A stretch of DNA of 26,947 nt from Clostridiaceae bacterium (GTDB lineage Bacteria > Bacillota > Clostridia > Oscillospirales > QAMX01). The notes beneath the pieces are model-generated. The model did no database searches, had not been told where the DNA came from, and worked only from the letters and a program-made list of their open reading frames with translations. A program made the translations under genes and the position numbers. The stretch is taken from the NCBI GenBank assembly GCA_016297585.1, contig JAEDGJ010000010.1:1-26947 (forward strand), written 5' to 3'. Below are positions 7,335-16,737 of this stretch, in pieces; the first letter of the stretch is position 1; each line of letters opens with the position of its first letter.

Positions 7335-7565
7335 ATGATGATCGATCCCAACGTCAACGCCCTTCTTGCCAAAATCCCGAACCGCTATATGATCGTCAAC
7401 GTCGCGGCCGCCCGCGCCCGTGAAATCTCGCAGAAGGCCGAGGATGAGGAGCTGTATCTCGACGATAAGCCCGTCACGCTCGCGCTGCGCGAGATCGCCG
7501 ACGGAAAGCTGCATATTGTCCCGAAAACCGAGGAGGAAACGGAAGAACCCGCGGCTCAGGACTGA
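7335..7565 (+). CDS. rpoZ: RNA polymerase omega subunit
   Basis: 76 residues, typical of Firmicute omega. The N-terminal pattern (NALLAKIPNRYMIVNVAAARAREI) is the omega signature that wraps the beta-prime C-terminus. KPVTLALREIADGKL matches the second conserved segment, and the tail is acidic. GGAAG lies about 9 bases before the ATG; the first two codons are both ATG, so the exact start may be 7335 or 7338. It sits 15 bases after gmk, the standard gmk-rpoZ pairing. In B. subtilis the next gene is coaBC, which is absent here. Confidence 0.92.
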   Translation: MMIDPNVNALLAKIPNRYMIVNVAAARAREISQKAEDEELYLDDKPVTLALREIADGKLHIVPKTEEETEEPAAQD

Positions 7566-7590
7566 GACGCGCCTTCCGACTGATGCGCGC

Positions 7591-10035
7591 ATGAAGATTC
7601 AGGTGGCGAGCGTCGCGGTCAACGTGCAGAGCGTCGCGGCGGACAAGCGATACGATTATCAGATTCCGTACGTCCTGCGCGGCCGTATCGAGCCGGGGAT
7701 GCGGGTTCTCGTGCCCTTCGGACGGGGAAACCGGCGTCTGGAGGCGATCGTCCTCTCCGTCGAAGACGAACCGGAGGAGCGGACGCTGAAATACGTCATC
7801 TCCGCGCTCGACCGCGAGCCCGTGCTCGACGGCGATCTGCTGCGGCTGGCCGTTCATATGCGCAACCGCGTCTTCTGCCCCCTTTACACGATCGTGCGCG
7901 CCATGCTGCCCGCCGGGTACTGGTTCAGCGTCGAAACCTCGTTTTGTCCCGCGCCCGGCGTCACGGCCGAGGAAGCCGTGGACTCGATGGTGCTGTTCCC
8001 CGATTCCGCGCCGGTGATCGAAAAGATCTTCGCCGCAAAGGGGCCTGTCACGCTGAAAGCGCTGAAAAAAAGCCTGAAGGACAGTTGCCCGGACGCTCCC
8101 ATCGCGCCCATCGTCTCGGCGATGATCGAAAAGCGGCTGCTCGTCTCCGACGAGACCGTCCGGACGCGCTCCTCCGAACGCACGGCAAAGCTCTACCGGC
8201 TTGTCCCCGGCGCGGAGGAGCTGCCCCTGCGCTCCGCGCAGCAGAAGGAGGTCGTGCGCTTTCTGCGTCAGACCGACCGCGCGGCATATAAGGAGATCCA
8301 ATATTATACCGGCGTCAGCGAGTCGGTCGTGCGCACGCTCGTCAAAAACGGCGTCGTCGAATGCGAAACCGTCGAGGTTTCGTCGCTCGACCGGAACGTC
8401 GAATACGCGCCCGAGCCGCTCTGCCTGACGGACGAGCAGCGCTCCGCCGCGGACGGACTCTGCGGTCTTTTCAACGAGTGCCGCTACGAGACGGCGCTGC
8501 TGCGCGGCGTGACCGGCAGCGGCAAGACCCTCGTCTACATGGCGCTCATCGAGAAGGTGCTCTCCGACGATGAGGGCGCCATCCTGCTCGTTCCGGAAAT
8601 CGCACTGACGCCGCAGCTGACCGACCGCTTTTACCGGCAGTTCGGCGAAACCGTCGCCGTTCTGCACAGCGCGCTGTCCGTCGGCGACCGCTACGATACC
8701 TGGCAGCGCATCCGCAGCGGAAAGTGCCGCGTCGTCATCGGCACCCGTTCCGCCGTTTTCGCGCCCGTGAAGAATCTCGGCGTCATCATCATCGACGAGG
8801 AACACGAGGATACCTACAAATCTGACGCGGCGCCCCGGTACCATGCCCGCGAGGTCGCGCAGTACCGCTGCTTCCGCCGCGATACGCTGCTCGTCCTCGG
8901 CTCCGCGACGCCTTCGGTCGCCTCCGCCTATTACGCCGAAACCGGCGTCTATAAAAGCTTCGTCCTCCGCCGCCGCTACGGCCCGGCCGTGCTGCCCGAA
9001 ACCGTCATCGCCGACATCCGCGAGGCGTACCGCAGGGGCTACACCGGCACGCTGGGGCCGGAGCTTCTTGTCCGTCTTCGGCAGACGGTGGAAAACGGGG
9101 AGCAGGCCATCCTGTTCCTCAACCGCCGCGGCAGCGCCCGTCAGCTTGTGTGCATGGAATGCGGCGAGGTCATCCGCTGCAAAAACTGCAGCGTTTCGAT
9201 GACCTATCACGCGGCGAACGACCGCCTCATCTGCCACCAGTGCGGCTATTCGATCCGCCGCCCCGATATCTGCCCCACCTGCCATCACGCCGCGCTCGCC
9301 GAACGCGGCTTCGGTACGCAGGCCGTCGAGCGCGAGCTTTCCGAGCGCTTTCCGTCGCTGCGCATCCTGCGGATGGACTCCGATACCACCGGCGGCAGCC
9401 GCTCGCACGGCGATCTGCTGAACGCCTTCGGCAATCACGAGGCCGACGTGCTGCTCGGCACGCAGATGGTCGCCAAAGGGCTTGATTTCGAAAACGTCAC
9501 GCTTGTCGGCGTCGTGGACGCGGATATTTCGCTCTACAGCGGGGACTATGCCGCCGCCGAGGAGACCTTTGCGCTGATTACGCAGGTCGTCGGACGCGCC
9601 GGACGCGGCAAAAAGCGCGGCTATGCCGTCATCCAGACCGCGGCGCCGAAGTCGGACGTCATCCTCGCGGCCGCGCAGCAGGACTACGAGCGCTTCTACC
9701 GGTCGGAAATCGCCCTCCGCGAAGCGCTGCGCCAGCCGCCGTTCGCGGTTTTGATCCAGTTCTTTCTCTCAGGATCCTTGGACGACGCCGTCTATCTCGC
9801 CGCCGTGCGGCTGCGCGACATCGCGTCACGCACGCTGAGCGTCTGTAAGATGAAGGCGGATCTTCTCGGCCCCGCCGCCGCGCCGATCCAGCGTCTGAAC
9901 AACCGCTACCGCTATACGCTGACGGTTCGCTGCGGCGAGCATCCGAATATGCGCGCCTTTATCGGCGAAACTCTCCGCCTGTTTGCCGCCGATCCGCAGT
10001 GCCGCGGCGTTTCCGTCTATGCCGACCGGCTTTGA
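7591..10035 (+). CDS. priA: Primosomal replication restart helicase PriA
   Basis: 814 residues, full length. It recognises stalled forks and restarts replication. In order: the N-terminal 3' DNA-binding and winged-helix region (about 1-280), helicase lobe 1 with Walker A GVTGSGKT (306-313, K312) and the DEEH box (402-405), lobe 2, and between them the zinc-binding insert. The insert has the eight expected cysteines: C521, C524, C530, C533, C548, C551, C561 and C564. The conserved GTQMVAKGLDFENVTLVGV block and the VVGRAGRG motif follow. The start at ATG 7591 gives the usual N-terminus (IQVASVAVN). No strong ribosome binding site is visible, so translation may depend on coupling with rpoZ 25 bases upstream. 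Confidence 0.96.
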   Translation: MKIQVASVAVNVQSVAADKRYDYQIPYVLRGRIEPGMRVLVPFGRGNRRLEAIVLSVEDEPEERTLKYVISALDREPVLDGDLLRLAVHMRNRVFCPLYTIVRAMLPAGYWFSVETSFCPAPGVTAEEAVDSMVLFPDSAPVIEKIFAAKGPVTLKALKKSLKDSCPDAPIAPIVSAMIEKRLLVSDETVRTRSSERTAKLYRLVPGAEELPLRSAQQKEVVRFLRQTDRAAYKEIQYYTGVSESVVRTLVKNGVVECETVEVSSLDRNVEYAPEPLCLTDEQRSAADGLCGLFNECRYETALLRGVTGSGKTLVYMALIEKVLSDDEGAILLVPEIALTPQLTDRFYRQFGETVAVLHSALSVGDRYDTWQRIRSGKCRVVIGTRSAVFAPVKNLGVIIIDEEHEDTYKSDAAPRYHAREVAQYRCFRRDTLLVLGSATPSVASAYYAETGVYKSFVLRRRYGPAVLPETVIADIREAYRRGYTGTLGPELLVRLRQTVENGEQAILFLNRRGSARQLVCMECGEVIRCKNCSVSMTYHAANDRLICHQCGYSIRRPDICPTCHHAALAERGFGTQAVERELSERFPSLRILRMDSDTTGGSRSHGDLLNAFGNHEADVLLGTQMVAKGLDFENVTLVGVVDADISLYSGDYAAAEETFALITQVVGRAGRGKKRGYAVIQTAAPKSDVILAAAQQDYERFYRSEIALREALRQPPFAVLIQFFLSGSLDDAVYLAAVRLRDIASRTLSVCKMKADLLGPAAAPIQRLNNRYRYTLTVRCGEHPNMRAFIGETLRLFAADPQCRGVSVYADRL

Positions 10036-10077
10036 TTTCTTTGTAATCCCCAATGCAAAAGAGAGGTTTTGATCATC

Positions 10078-10554
10078 ATGGCGATCCGTAACATTGTCAA
10101 GCGCGGCGACCCCACGCTGACGAAGCATTCCCGCGAAGTGACCGAATTTGACGTCCGGCTCCATACGCTGCTCGACGATATGCTCGATACACTGCATAAA
10201 AGCCGCGGTGTCGGCATCGCCGCGCCGCAGGTCGGCGTGCTGCGCCGCGCCGTTATCATTGAACCGCCGGATCAGGCGCCGCTGGAGCTCATTAACCCCG
10301 AAATCCTCTCCGTGGAAGGGGAGGAGGAAGGTCAGGAGGGCTGCCTGAGCGTGCCCGGCGTCTGGGGCGTCGTCAAGCGTCCGACAAAGGTGACCTGCCG
10401 CGCGCAGGACCGCAACGGCAAGCGCTTTACGTTCACCGCCACCGGCTATCCGGCGCGCATCGTCTGCCATGAGACCGATCACTTAGACGGCGTTCTGTTT
10501 ACCGACAAGGTCGAATACTTCGTTGACGAGGACGGGGAGAAGCCGAGAAAATGA
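10078..10554 (+). CDS. def: Peptide deformylase
   Basis: 158 residues. It removes the formyl group from nascent N-terminal formyl-Met. All three metal-site motifs are present: GVGIAAPQ (44-51), EGCLS with metal-binding C89, and HETDH (H131, E132, H135). Start ATG 10078 is placed 11 bases after AGAGAGG; the alternative TTG 10069 is too close to that site. The gene overlaps fmt by 4 bp (ATGA), so the formylase and deformylase are co-translated, a common pairing. Confidence 0.96.
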   Translation: MAIRNIVKRGDPTLTKHSREVTEFDVRLHTLLDDMLDTLHKSRGVGIAAPQVGVLRRAVIIEPPDQAPLELINPEILSVEGEEEGQEGCLSVPGVWGVVKRPTKVTCRAQDRNGKRFTFTATGYPARIVCHETDHLDGVLFTDKVEYFVDEDGEKPRK

Positions 10555-11492
10555 GAGTCATATTCATGGGAACGCCCGATTTCGCGGTGCCGTCGCTCGA
10601 GGCGCTCTGCGCGCACGGGCACACGGTCGCCGGCGTCCTGACCCAGCCCGACCGTCCGAAGGGACGCGGCATGAAGGCCGCCTTTTCTCCCGTCAAGGAA
10701 GCCGCTCTGCGCCTCGGTCTTCCCGTATACCAGCCCGAAACGCTGCGGGATCACGCGATCCTGCCCCTTCTGGAGGAAACGAAGCCGGACGTCGCCGTCG
10801 TCGTCGCCTACGGCAAAATCCTGCCGGGCTACGTCCTGCGGTATCCGAAATACGGCTGCGTCAACGTCCACGGCTCGCTGCTGCCGAAATACCGCGGCGC
10901 GGGGCCGATCCAGGCCGCCGTCATCAACGGGGATACGGAGACCGGTGTCACGACGATGATGATGGCGCGCGGCGTCGATACGGGCGACATGCTCCTGTCC
11001 GCGTCCACGCCGATCGGTCCCGACGACACCGCCGAAACCGTCCACGACCGCCTGATGCAGCTCGGCGCGCAGACGCTGCTCCGCACGCTGGAAGCGTTCG
11101 AAAACGGCACCGCCGTCCGCGTTCCGCAGAACGATGCCGAGGCGACTCATGCGCCGATGCTGTCCCGCGAGGACGGCTGCATGGACTGGACGCTGTCCGC
11201 GGCCGCGCTCTACAACCGTGCGCGCGGCATGACGCCGTGGCCGGGCTCGTTTACCTATGCCGGAGGCGCCGTATTGAAGCTCGCGGGCATCCGTCCGGAC
11301 GCTGCCGTCTCCGATGCCGCGCCCGGTACGCTGCTCGTATCCGGCGGCGAGCTCCGCGTCGTCTGCGGAGACGGTCATACGCTGCGGATCGGCAGCGTGC
11401 AGCCCGCCGGAAAGCGCATGACGCCCGTCGCGGATTTTCTGCGCGGCAATACGCTGCCCGAGCGCTTCGAACCGGCGCCCGCGCACGAATAA
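10551..11492 (+). CDS. fmt: Methionyl-tRNA formyltransferase
   Basis: 313 residues. It transfers a formyl group from 10-formyl-tetrahydrofolate to Met-tRNA(fMet). The N-terminal formyltransferase fold starts MRVIFMGTPDFAVPSLEAL. The catalytic block NVHGSLLPKYRGAGPIQ supplies N105 and H107, and the VDTGDML segment (D143 or D146) supplies the catalytic Asp. The tRNA-binding C-terminal domain occupies about residues 205-313. It is fused by overlap to def and followed 27 bases later by rsmB, as in B. subtilis. Confidence 0.96.
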   Translation: MRVIFMGTPDFAVPSLEALCAHGHTVAGVLTQPDRPKGRGMKAAFSPVKEAALRLGLPVYQPETLRDHAILPLLEETKPDVAVVVAYGKILPGYVLRYPKYGCVNVHGSLLPKYRGAGPIQAAVINGDTETGVTTMMMARGVDTGDMLLSASTPIGPDDTAETVHDRLMQLGAQTLLRTLEAFENGTAVRVPQNDAEATHAPMLSREDGCMDWTLSAAALYNRARGMTPWPGSFTYAGGAVLKLAGIRPDAAVSDAAPGTLLVSGGELRVVCGDGHTLRIGSVQPAGKRMTPVADFLRGNTLPERFEPAPAHE

Positions 11493-11519
11493 AACAGGGG
11501 AGACAGGGGGATTTTTTCC

Positions 11520-12857
11520 ATGGAAAAGCGTACCGCCGGTGCGCGCGATACGGCGCTTGAGGTGCTGCTGGCACTCCGTCACGGCGCGTGGTCGGATGAA
11601 GCGCTGGACGCGGCGATCGGCGAAAACGGGTTGGACCGCCGCGACGCCGCGCTCTGCACGCAGCTCTGCTACGGCGTGCTGCAGACGCGCGCCTATCTCG
11701 ATTTCGTCATCGCGTCGGCATCCTCGCTGAAGCTGAACAAAATCGCGCCTGCGGTGATGGAAATCCTGCGGATCGCTGTCTACCAGCTCCTGTTTCTGGA
11801 TAAAATCCCCGCATCGGCCGCCGTCAACGAAGCGGTTGCCGCGGCGCGCCGCTGTGCAAACCCCCGTGCCGCGTCCTTTGTCAACGCGGTACTGCGCAAA
11901 ATTTCCTCGACTCCCGCGCCGGAGGTGCCCGAAACGCACGACGCGCGCTATCTCTCCGTCCGCTACAGCCATCCGGAGCCTCTTGTCGGGCTGTATCTGC
12001 GGCATTTCGGCTATGAGATGACCGAAGCGCTGCTGAAGGCGAACAACGAGCCCGCGCCGACGGTGCTGCGGCTCAACACGCTGCGCGGCGAACCGGAGAC
12101 GCTGCTGCGGAGGCTCTCGGAGGAGGGGCTCGAGCTCGTGCCCGAAGGACGGCTGCCCGCCGCCGCGATTCTGGAAAAAGGGCGCGTAACGGACTGCCCC
12201 GGCTTTGCCGAAGGGCTCTTCACGGTGCAGGACGCCGCCTCCCAGCTCGACGTGCTCGCGCTCGACCCGCAGCCGGGCGAGGAGATCCTCGACCTCTGCG
12301 CGGCTCCCGGCGGAAAGAGCTTTGCCGCCGCCGCGCGGATGGAGAACCGCGGCCGCATCATCTCCTGCGACCTCTACGAGACAAAGCTCGCGCGCATCGA
12401 CGAGGGCGCCGCACGGCTCGGCATCTCCATCATCGAAACCGCGCCTGCCGACGCAACCATCGGCGCGCCGCACTTCGTCGGACGCTTCGACCGGGTCCTC
12501 GCCGACGTGCCCTGCTCCGGCTTCGGCGTCATCCGCAAAAAGCCCGACATCCGCTATAAAGACCTGCAGGAGATCGCGCTGCTGCCGCGGCTGCAGGCGG
12601 AAATTCTGCACAACGCCAGCCAATATGTCAAGCCCGGCGGCGTGCTGGTCTATTCGACCTGCACGATTTTCCCCGAGGAAAACGAGGAGATCGTCCGCGC
12701 GTTCCTCGCTTCCCATCCGGACTATGCGCCGGAGAGCTTTTCGCTCCCGATCGCGGGGGACTGTGACGGGATGCGGACGCTGCTGCCGTCGACGGACGGC
12801 ACCGACGGCTTCTTTATCGCGAAACTGCGCCGCGACGGCGGCGAACCCACGGAGTGA
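11520..12857 (+). CDS. rsmB: 16S rRNA m5C967 methyltransferase RsmB
   Basis: 445 residues. A NusB-like RNA-binding domain (about 1-135) precedes a class I SAM methyltransferase domain. Motif I is DLCAAPGGKS (258-267). The two active-site cysteines of m5C enzymes are present: C332 in DVPCSGFG and C381 in YSTCT. The end runs TDGFFIAKLRR, typical of the family. An AGGGGG run lies about 10 bases before the ATG. It lies between fmt and rlmN in the conserved order. Confidence 0.95.
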   Translation: MEKRTAGARDTALEVLLALRHGAWSDEALDAAIGENGLDRRDAALCTQLCYGVLQTRAYLDFVIASASSLKLNKIAPAVMEILRIAVYQLLFLDKIPASAAVNEAVAAARRCANPRAASFVNAVLRKISSTPAPEVPETHDARYLSVRYSHPEPLVGLYLRHFGYEMTEALLKANNEPAPTVLRLNTLRGEPETLLRRLSEEGLELVPEGRLPAAAILEKGRVTDCPGFAEGLFTVQDAASQLDVLALDPQPGEEILDLCAAPGGKSFAAAARMENRGRIISCDLYETKLARIDEGAARLGISIIETAPADATIGAPHFVGRFDRVLADVPCSGFGVIRKKPDIRYKDLQEIALLPRLQAEILHNASQYVKPGGVLVYSTCTIFPEENEEIVRAFLASHPDYAPESFSLPIAGDCDGMRTLLPSTDGTDGFFIAKLRRDGGEPTE

Positions 12858-12861
12858 GCCG

Positions 12862-13887
12862 ATGGATAAACCCTATCTCAAGGATTTTACCGAGGAGGAG
12901 CTGAAAACCCTCCCCGAAATCACGCCCGCCTACCGCGCGCGTCAGGTGTTTGCGTGGCTGCACCGCGGCGTCGGCAGCGCGGCGGAGATGACCGACCTGC
13001 CGAAATCCCTGCGGGAAGCGCTCGACGCGCATTATGTGATCTCGAAACCCGCCATGCTGCGCCGTCAGATCTCCTCCGACGGCACCCGCAAATATCTCTG
13101 GGGGCTCGCGGACGGCAACTGCGTCGAAACCGTCCTTATGCACTATGCGCACGGCGTCAGCGTCTGCGTCTCAACGCAGGCCGGCTGCCGGATGGGCTGC
13201 GTCTTCTGCGCGTCCACCAAAAACGGGCTTGCCCGCAATCTGCTCCCGTCCGAGATCCTCGACCAAGTCATCTTTTCCGGCCTGGACGCCGGGGTGCGCG
13301 TCTCCCACATCGTTCTGATGGGAACAGGGGAGCCGCTTGACAACTACGACAACGTTCTGCGCTTTTTGAAGCTCGTCGGCGCGCCCGGCGGACTCCACAT
13401 CGGCGCGCGGAACATCTCGCTTTCCACGAGCGGCCTCGTCGATCAGATCGACCGCCTTGCCCGTGAGCATCTCCAGATCACGCTTTCCGTCTCCCTGCAC
13501 GCGCCCAACGACACGCTGCGCCGGCAGATCATGCCCGTCGCACGCGCCTGGCCGATGGAGCGCCTGCTCGCCTCCTGCGGCGCTTACTTTGAAGAGACCG
13601 GCCGCCGGGTCAGCTACGAATACATCATGATCCGCGGCTTTAACGATACGCCCGCCTGCGCGCGCGAACTGGCGGCAAAGCTTGCCGGAACCGGCGCGCA
13701 TGTCAACATGATCCGCTTAAACGACATCGCGGAAAGCCCCTTGAAGCCTTCCACACCGGAAGCCGTGCGAACCTTTCAGCAGATCCTGCAGTCCTCCGGC
13801 GTCAACGCCACCGTGCGCCGCCGTCTGGGCGCCGACATCGACGCCGCCTGCGGTCAGCTTCGCAAAAAACAGCTCGATACCCATTAG
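12862..13887 (+). CDS. rlmN: Dual-specificity 23S rRNA/tRNA adenine-C2 methyltransferase RlmN
   Basis: 341 residues. It is a radical SAM enzyme that methylates A2503 of 23S rRNA and A37 of some tRNAs. The [4Fe-4S] motif is C109-x3-C113-x2-C116 (CRMGCVFC). The two mechanistic cysteines are C102 (VSVCVSTQ) and C330 (in DIDAACGQL), matching the E. coli Cys118/Cys355 pair. The glycine-rich MGTGEPLDN and the SLHAPND block are also present. It starts 4 bases after rsmB, with GGAGTGA inside the rsmB end as ribosome binding site. Confidence 0.96.
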   Translation: MDKPYLKDFTEEELKTLPEITPAYRARQVFAWLHRGVGSAAEMTDLPKSLREALDAHYVISKPAMLRRQISSDGTRKYLWGLADGNCVETVLMHYAHGVSVCVSTQAGCRMGCVFCASTKNGLARNLLPSEILDQVIFSGLDAGVRVSHIVLMGTGEPLDNYDNVLRFLKLVGAPGGLHIGARNISLSTSGLVDQIDRLAREHLQITLSVSLHAPNDTLRRQIMPVARAWPMERLLASCGAYFEETGRRVSYEYIMIRGFNDTPACARELAAKLAGTGAHVNMIRLNDIAESPLKPSTPEAVRTFQQILQSSGVNATVRRRLGADIDAACGQLRKKQLDTH

Positions 13888-13911
13888 TATCTTTTGAGGG
13901 AGTTGGTTTCC

Positions 13912-14643
13912 TTGCACATCTTCGGCCTGACGGACGTCGGCCTGCAGCGATCGGAAAACCAGGACGCCTGCGCCTATGAAGCGCTCGACGAAAACCGCGC
14001 CATCTTCGTCGTCTGTGACGGCATGGGCGGCGCGCAGGCGGGCAACGTGGCTTCCTCCATCGCCTCCGACGTCTTTATGGAACATATGAAGCGCGATATC
14101 CGCCCCGTGATGAGCGACAAGTACGCGCGCTCCGTCCTGTTAAACGCCATCAACTTCGCAAACTACGAGGTCTACCGCAAATCGGTCTCCGATTCCGCCT
14201 TCGCCGGGATGGGCACCACGCTGGTCGGCGGCTTTTTCCAAAACGGCGCCGGCATCCTCGCCAATATCGGCGACAGCCGCGCCTACTATCTCGGCTCCTC
14301 CGGCATCTCCCGCATCACGCGCGACCACTCCGTCGTTGAGGAGATGCTCGCCCGCGGACAGATCACCGAGGAGCAGGCCCGCCGCCATCCCCGCCGCAAC
14401 CTCATCACCCGCGCGCTCGGCACCGACGAACGGGTCCGTGCCGACTATTACCCCTTTTCGCTCGCCGGAGACACGGCGCTGTTTCTCTGCTCCGACGGTC
14501 TTTCCGGCATGATCGACGACCAAACCATCCGCTCGGTCTTCCTTGCGCATCCTGAGCCGGAAGTCTGCGCACAGACGCTCATCGACGCGGCTAACACCGC
14601 CGGAGGGCATGACAACATCACCGTATTCATGCTCCGGGCGTAG
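13912..14643 (+). CDS. prpC: PP2C-type Ser/Thr phosphatase PrpC
   Basis: 243 residues. It is a metal-dependent phosphatase that reverses phosphorylation by PrkC. Motifs in order: the RSENQD metal motif near residue 13, VCDGMGGAQAG, GMGTTLVGG, IGDSRAYYL, then LFLCSDGLSGMIDD and GGHDNITV with the C-terminal metal Asp. The only start that fits is TTG 13912, 9 bases after GAGGGAG (13896-13902). An upstream in-frame TTG at 13894 overlaps that site. It directly precedes prkC in the standard order. Starting with TTG, it is probably translated weakly relative to rlmN upstream. Confidence 0.95.
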   Translation: MHIFGLTDVGLQRSENQDACAYEALDENRAIFVVCDGMGGAQAGNVASSIASDVFMEHMKRDIRPVMSDKYARSVLLNAINFANYEVYRKSVSDSAFAGMGTTLVGGFFQNGAGILANIGDSRAYYLGSSGISRITRDHSVVEEMLARGQITEEQARRHPRRNLITRALGTDERVRADYYPFSLAGDTALFLCSDGLSGMIDDQTIRSVFLAHPEPEVCAQTLIDAANTAGGHDNITVFMLRA

Positions 14644-14661
14644 GAGGGAGGAACCCATACC

Positions 14662-16728
14662 TTGGATAAATACTTAGGTCTTTTGCTTGATAACCGATAT
14701 GAAATTCTCGAGGTAATCGGAACGGGCGGCATGGCGGTCGTGTACCGCGCGCGCTGCCGGCTCTTGAACCGTTATGTCGCGATCAAAATCCTGAAGGACG
14801 AGTTTGCCAGCGACGCGGATTTCCGCCGCCGCTTCCACACCGAAGCGCAGGCCGTCGCCAAGCTCCAGCATCCCAACATCGTCTCCATCTACGACGTCAA
14901 CCGCACCGACAACATCGAATACATCGTCATGGAGCTGGTCGAGGGCATCACGCTCAAGGAATACATGGATAAAAAGGGCGCGCTGTCCGTCAGCGAGTTT
15001 CTGCACTTCGCGCCGCAGATCGCCGCCGCGCTCGAGCACGCGCACAACCGCGGCATCATCCACCGGGACATCAAGCCGCAGAACATCATCATCCTCCGCG
15101 ACGGCTCCCTGAAGGTGACGGATTTCGGCATCGCGCGCTTTGCGCAGAACCAGCAGGTCACGCTGACCGACGAGGCGCTCGGCTCCGTCCATTACGTCTC
15201 TCCCGAGCAGGCGCGCGGCAGTCAGATCGACGCCCGCTCCGACATCTACTCCTTCGGCGTCATGATGTACGAGATGATCACCGGACGCCTGCCGTTCGAG
15301 GGCGACACGCCCGTCGCCGTGGTGCTGCAGCACATCAATTCCGTCCCCCTCGCGCCGCGTGAGATCGATCCGGAGATCCCGGAAGCGCTGGAGCAGATCA
15401 TCATGCACGCGATGGCGCCCAACATCGACAACCGCTATGCTTCGGCGACGGACATCCTGCGGGATTTCGAACGCTTCCAGCGGGATTCCTCCGTCAGCTT
15501 TTCCTACGGCGTGCCCGCCGCCGCGCCGCCGTCCGATTCGACGCAGAAGTTTTCCGCGTCGGACGTCAAAAAAGCGCAGGCTGCGGCCGAAAAAAACGAA
15601 TCTGCGGAAGAAGCATCGCGTCTTCGTTCGATCTTCCGCAAAAAGGGGGCCTCCGAAAAGGCGCCGCGCCGTCCGTATAACGAGGATGAGGACGACTACG
15701 AGCCCTATATGCCGCGCCGCCGCACCTCCATCTTCGTCTATATCATCACCGGCATCCTGACCGCCGCGATTTTCCTCGGCGGCGCGTCCTTCATCATCAC
15801 GACGATCTTCGGCACCGCGTCCGACGTCGATACCGACGAGCTGACGGCGCCGTACCTCGTCGGCAAAGATCTCCGCGACGTGCTCTCGAGCTCCGAATAC
15901 AGCATGTACAACATCGTCGAGTCCGAAACGCTCTACAGCGACACCTTCGAGGAGGGCGTGATCACCGCGCAGAAGCCCGTCGGCGGCCGCAGCATCAAGC
16001 CCGATACGACGATCAACGTCACCGTCAGTCTGGGCGCGAAAAAGGTCATGCTGCCCGATCTGACGAACGTCGAATACCGCACCGCGCAGCTTCGGCTTTC
16101 CAGCCTCGATTTCATGTACACGAACGAGTACGAGGTCTCCGACACCGTGACGGAGGGCTACGTCATCCGCACCTCTCCGGAGGCGCTGACCCAGCTCACG
16201 CCCGGCTCCGTCGTCAAGCTCGTCATCAGCATCGGCCGCAACGAGGTCATGACCGTCGCGCCGAACCTCTACGGCATGACGGAAAGCCGTGCCGAACGGG
16301 CGCTGCAGGCCGCCGGTCTCGTGCTCGGCGAGGTCATTCCGATGGAAAGCGACGAGGAGGAGGGCACCGTCGTCGCGCAGAGCGTCATCGCGGATGCCGA
16401 GGTGCCGGAAAAGACGGCCGTCGACATTTATATCGCGAGCCGCAGCGTCGCCGATCCGGACTCCACCACCTCCGCCAATCTGCCGGGCACCACCGACCCG
16501 TCCGGCGACGTCAAGGGCTCCTATGTCCTCGCCGTCAAGCTGCCGTCCGACAGCAAGCAGGACCGGGTGCTCGTCACCGTCAAGTCCGGCAGCGAGGTCA
16601 TCCACGAGCAGGAATATGAAACCTCGCTCGGCATCATCAACATCACCCTGCGCGGCAACGGCTCGATTCTGGCGCAGGTCTACTTCGACGGCGTCTTCTA
16701 TGCGGACCAGGTCGTCATCTTCGACTAA
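14662..16728 (+). CDS. prkC: PASTA-domain Ser/Thr protein kinase PrkC
   Basis: 688 residues. The Hanks-type kinase domain (about 10-270) has GTGGMAVVY, catalytic K42, HRDIKPQN with D136, and DFG at 154-156. A charged juxtamembrane linker (about 275-350) leads to one membrane helix (357-384). Outside are three PASTA repeats (about 393-458, 459-527 and 528-596), which bind peptidoglycan fragments, a Thr/Ser-Pro hinge, and a terminal beta-sandwich-like domain (about 612-688), as in B. subtilis PrkC. In Firmicutes this kinase governs wall metabolism and spore germination. Start TTG 14662 follows AGGAGGGAGG (14642-14651). No ATG precedes the conserved NRYEIL segment. Confidence 0.96.
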   Translation: MDKYLGLLLDNRYEILEVIGTGGMAVVYRARCRLLNRYVAIKILKDEFASDADFRRRFHTEAQAVAKLQHPNIVSIYDVNRTDNIEYIVMELVEGITLKEYMDKKGALSVSEFLHFAPQIAAALEHAHNRGIIHRDIKPQNIIILRDGSLKVTDFGIARFAQNQQVTLTDEALGSVHYVSPEQARGSQIDARSDIYSFGVMMYEMITGRLPFEGDTPVAVVLQHINSVPLAPREIDPEIPEALEQIIMHAMAPNIDNRYASATDILRDFERFQRDSSVSFSYGVPAAAPPSDSTQKFSASDVKKAQAAAEKNESAEEASRLRSIFRKKGASEKAPRRPYNEDEDDYEPYMPRRRTSIFVYIITGILTAAIFLGGASFIITTIFGTASDVDTDELTAPYLVGKDLRDVLSSSEYSMYNIVESETLYSDTFEEGVITAQKPVGGRSIKPDTTINVTVSLGAKKVMLPDLTNVEYRTAQLRLSSLDFMYTNEYEVSDTVTEGYVIRTSPEALTQLTPGSVVKLVISIGRNEVMTVAPNLYGMTESRAERALQAAGLVLGEVIPMESDEEEGTVVAQSVIADAEVPEKTAVDIYIASRSVADPDSTTSANLPGTTDPSGDVKGSYVLAVKLPSDSKQDRVLVTVKSGSEVIHEQEYETSLGIINITLRGNGSILAQVYFDGVFYADQVVIFD

Positions 16729-16737
16729 AGACCGGCT

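Noticed and set aside
7474..9438. 654-codon ORF on the - strand
   Set aside because: Antisense to priA, same composition artefact.
10479..12716. 745-codon ORF on the - strand
   Set aside because: It lies antisense to fmt, rsmB and the end of def, which have clear catalytic motifs. In GC-rich DNA the antisense frames of real genes stay open by chance. Its product is an Arg/Gly/Asp-rich mix with no recognisable domain.
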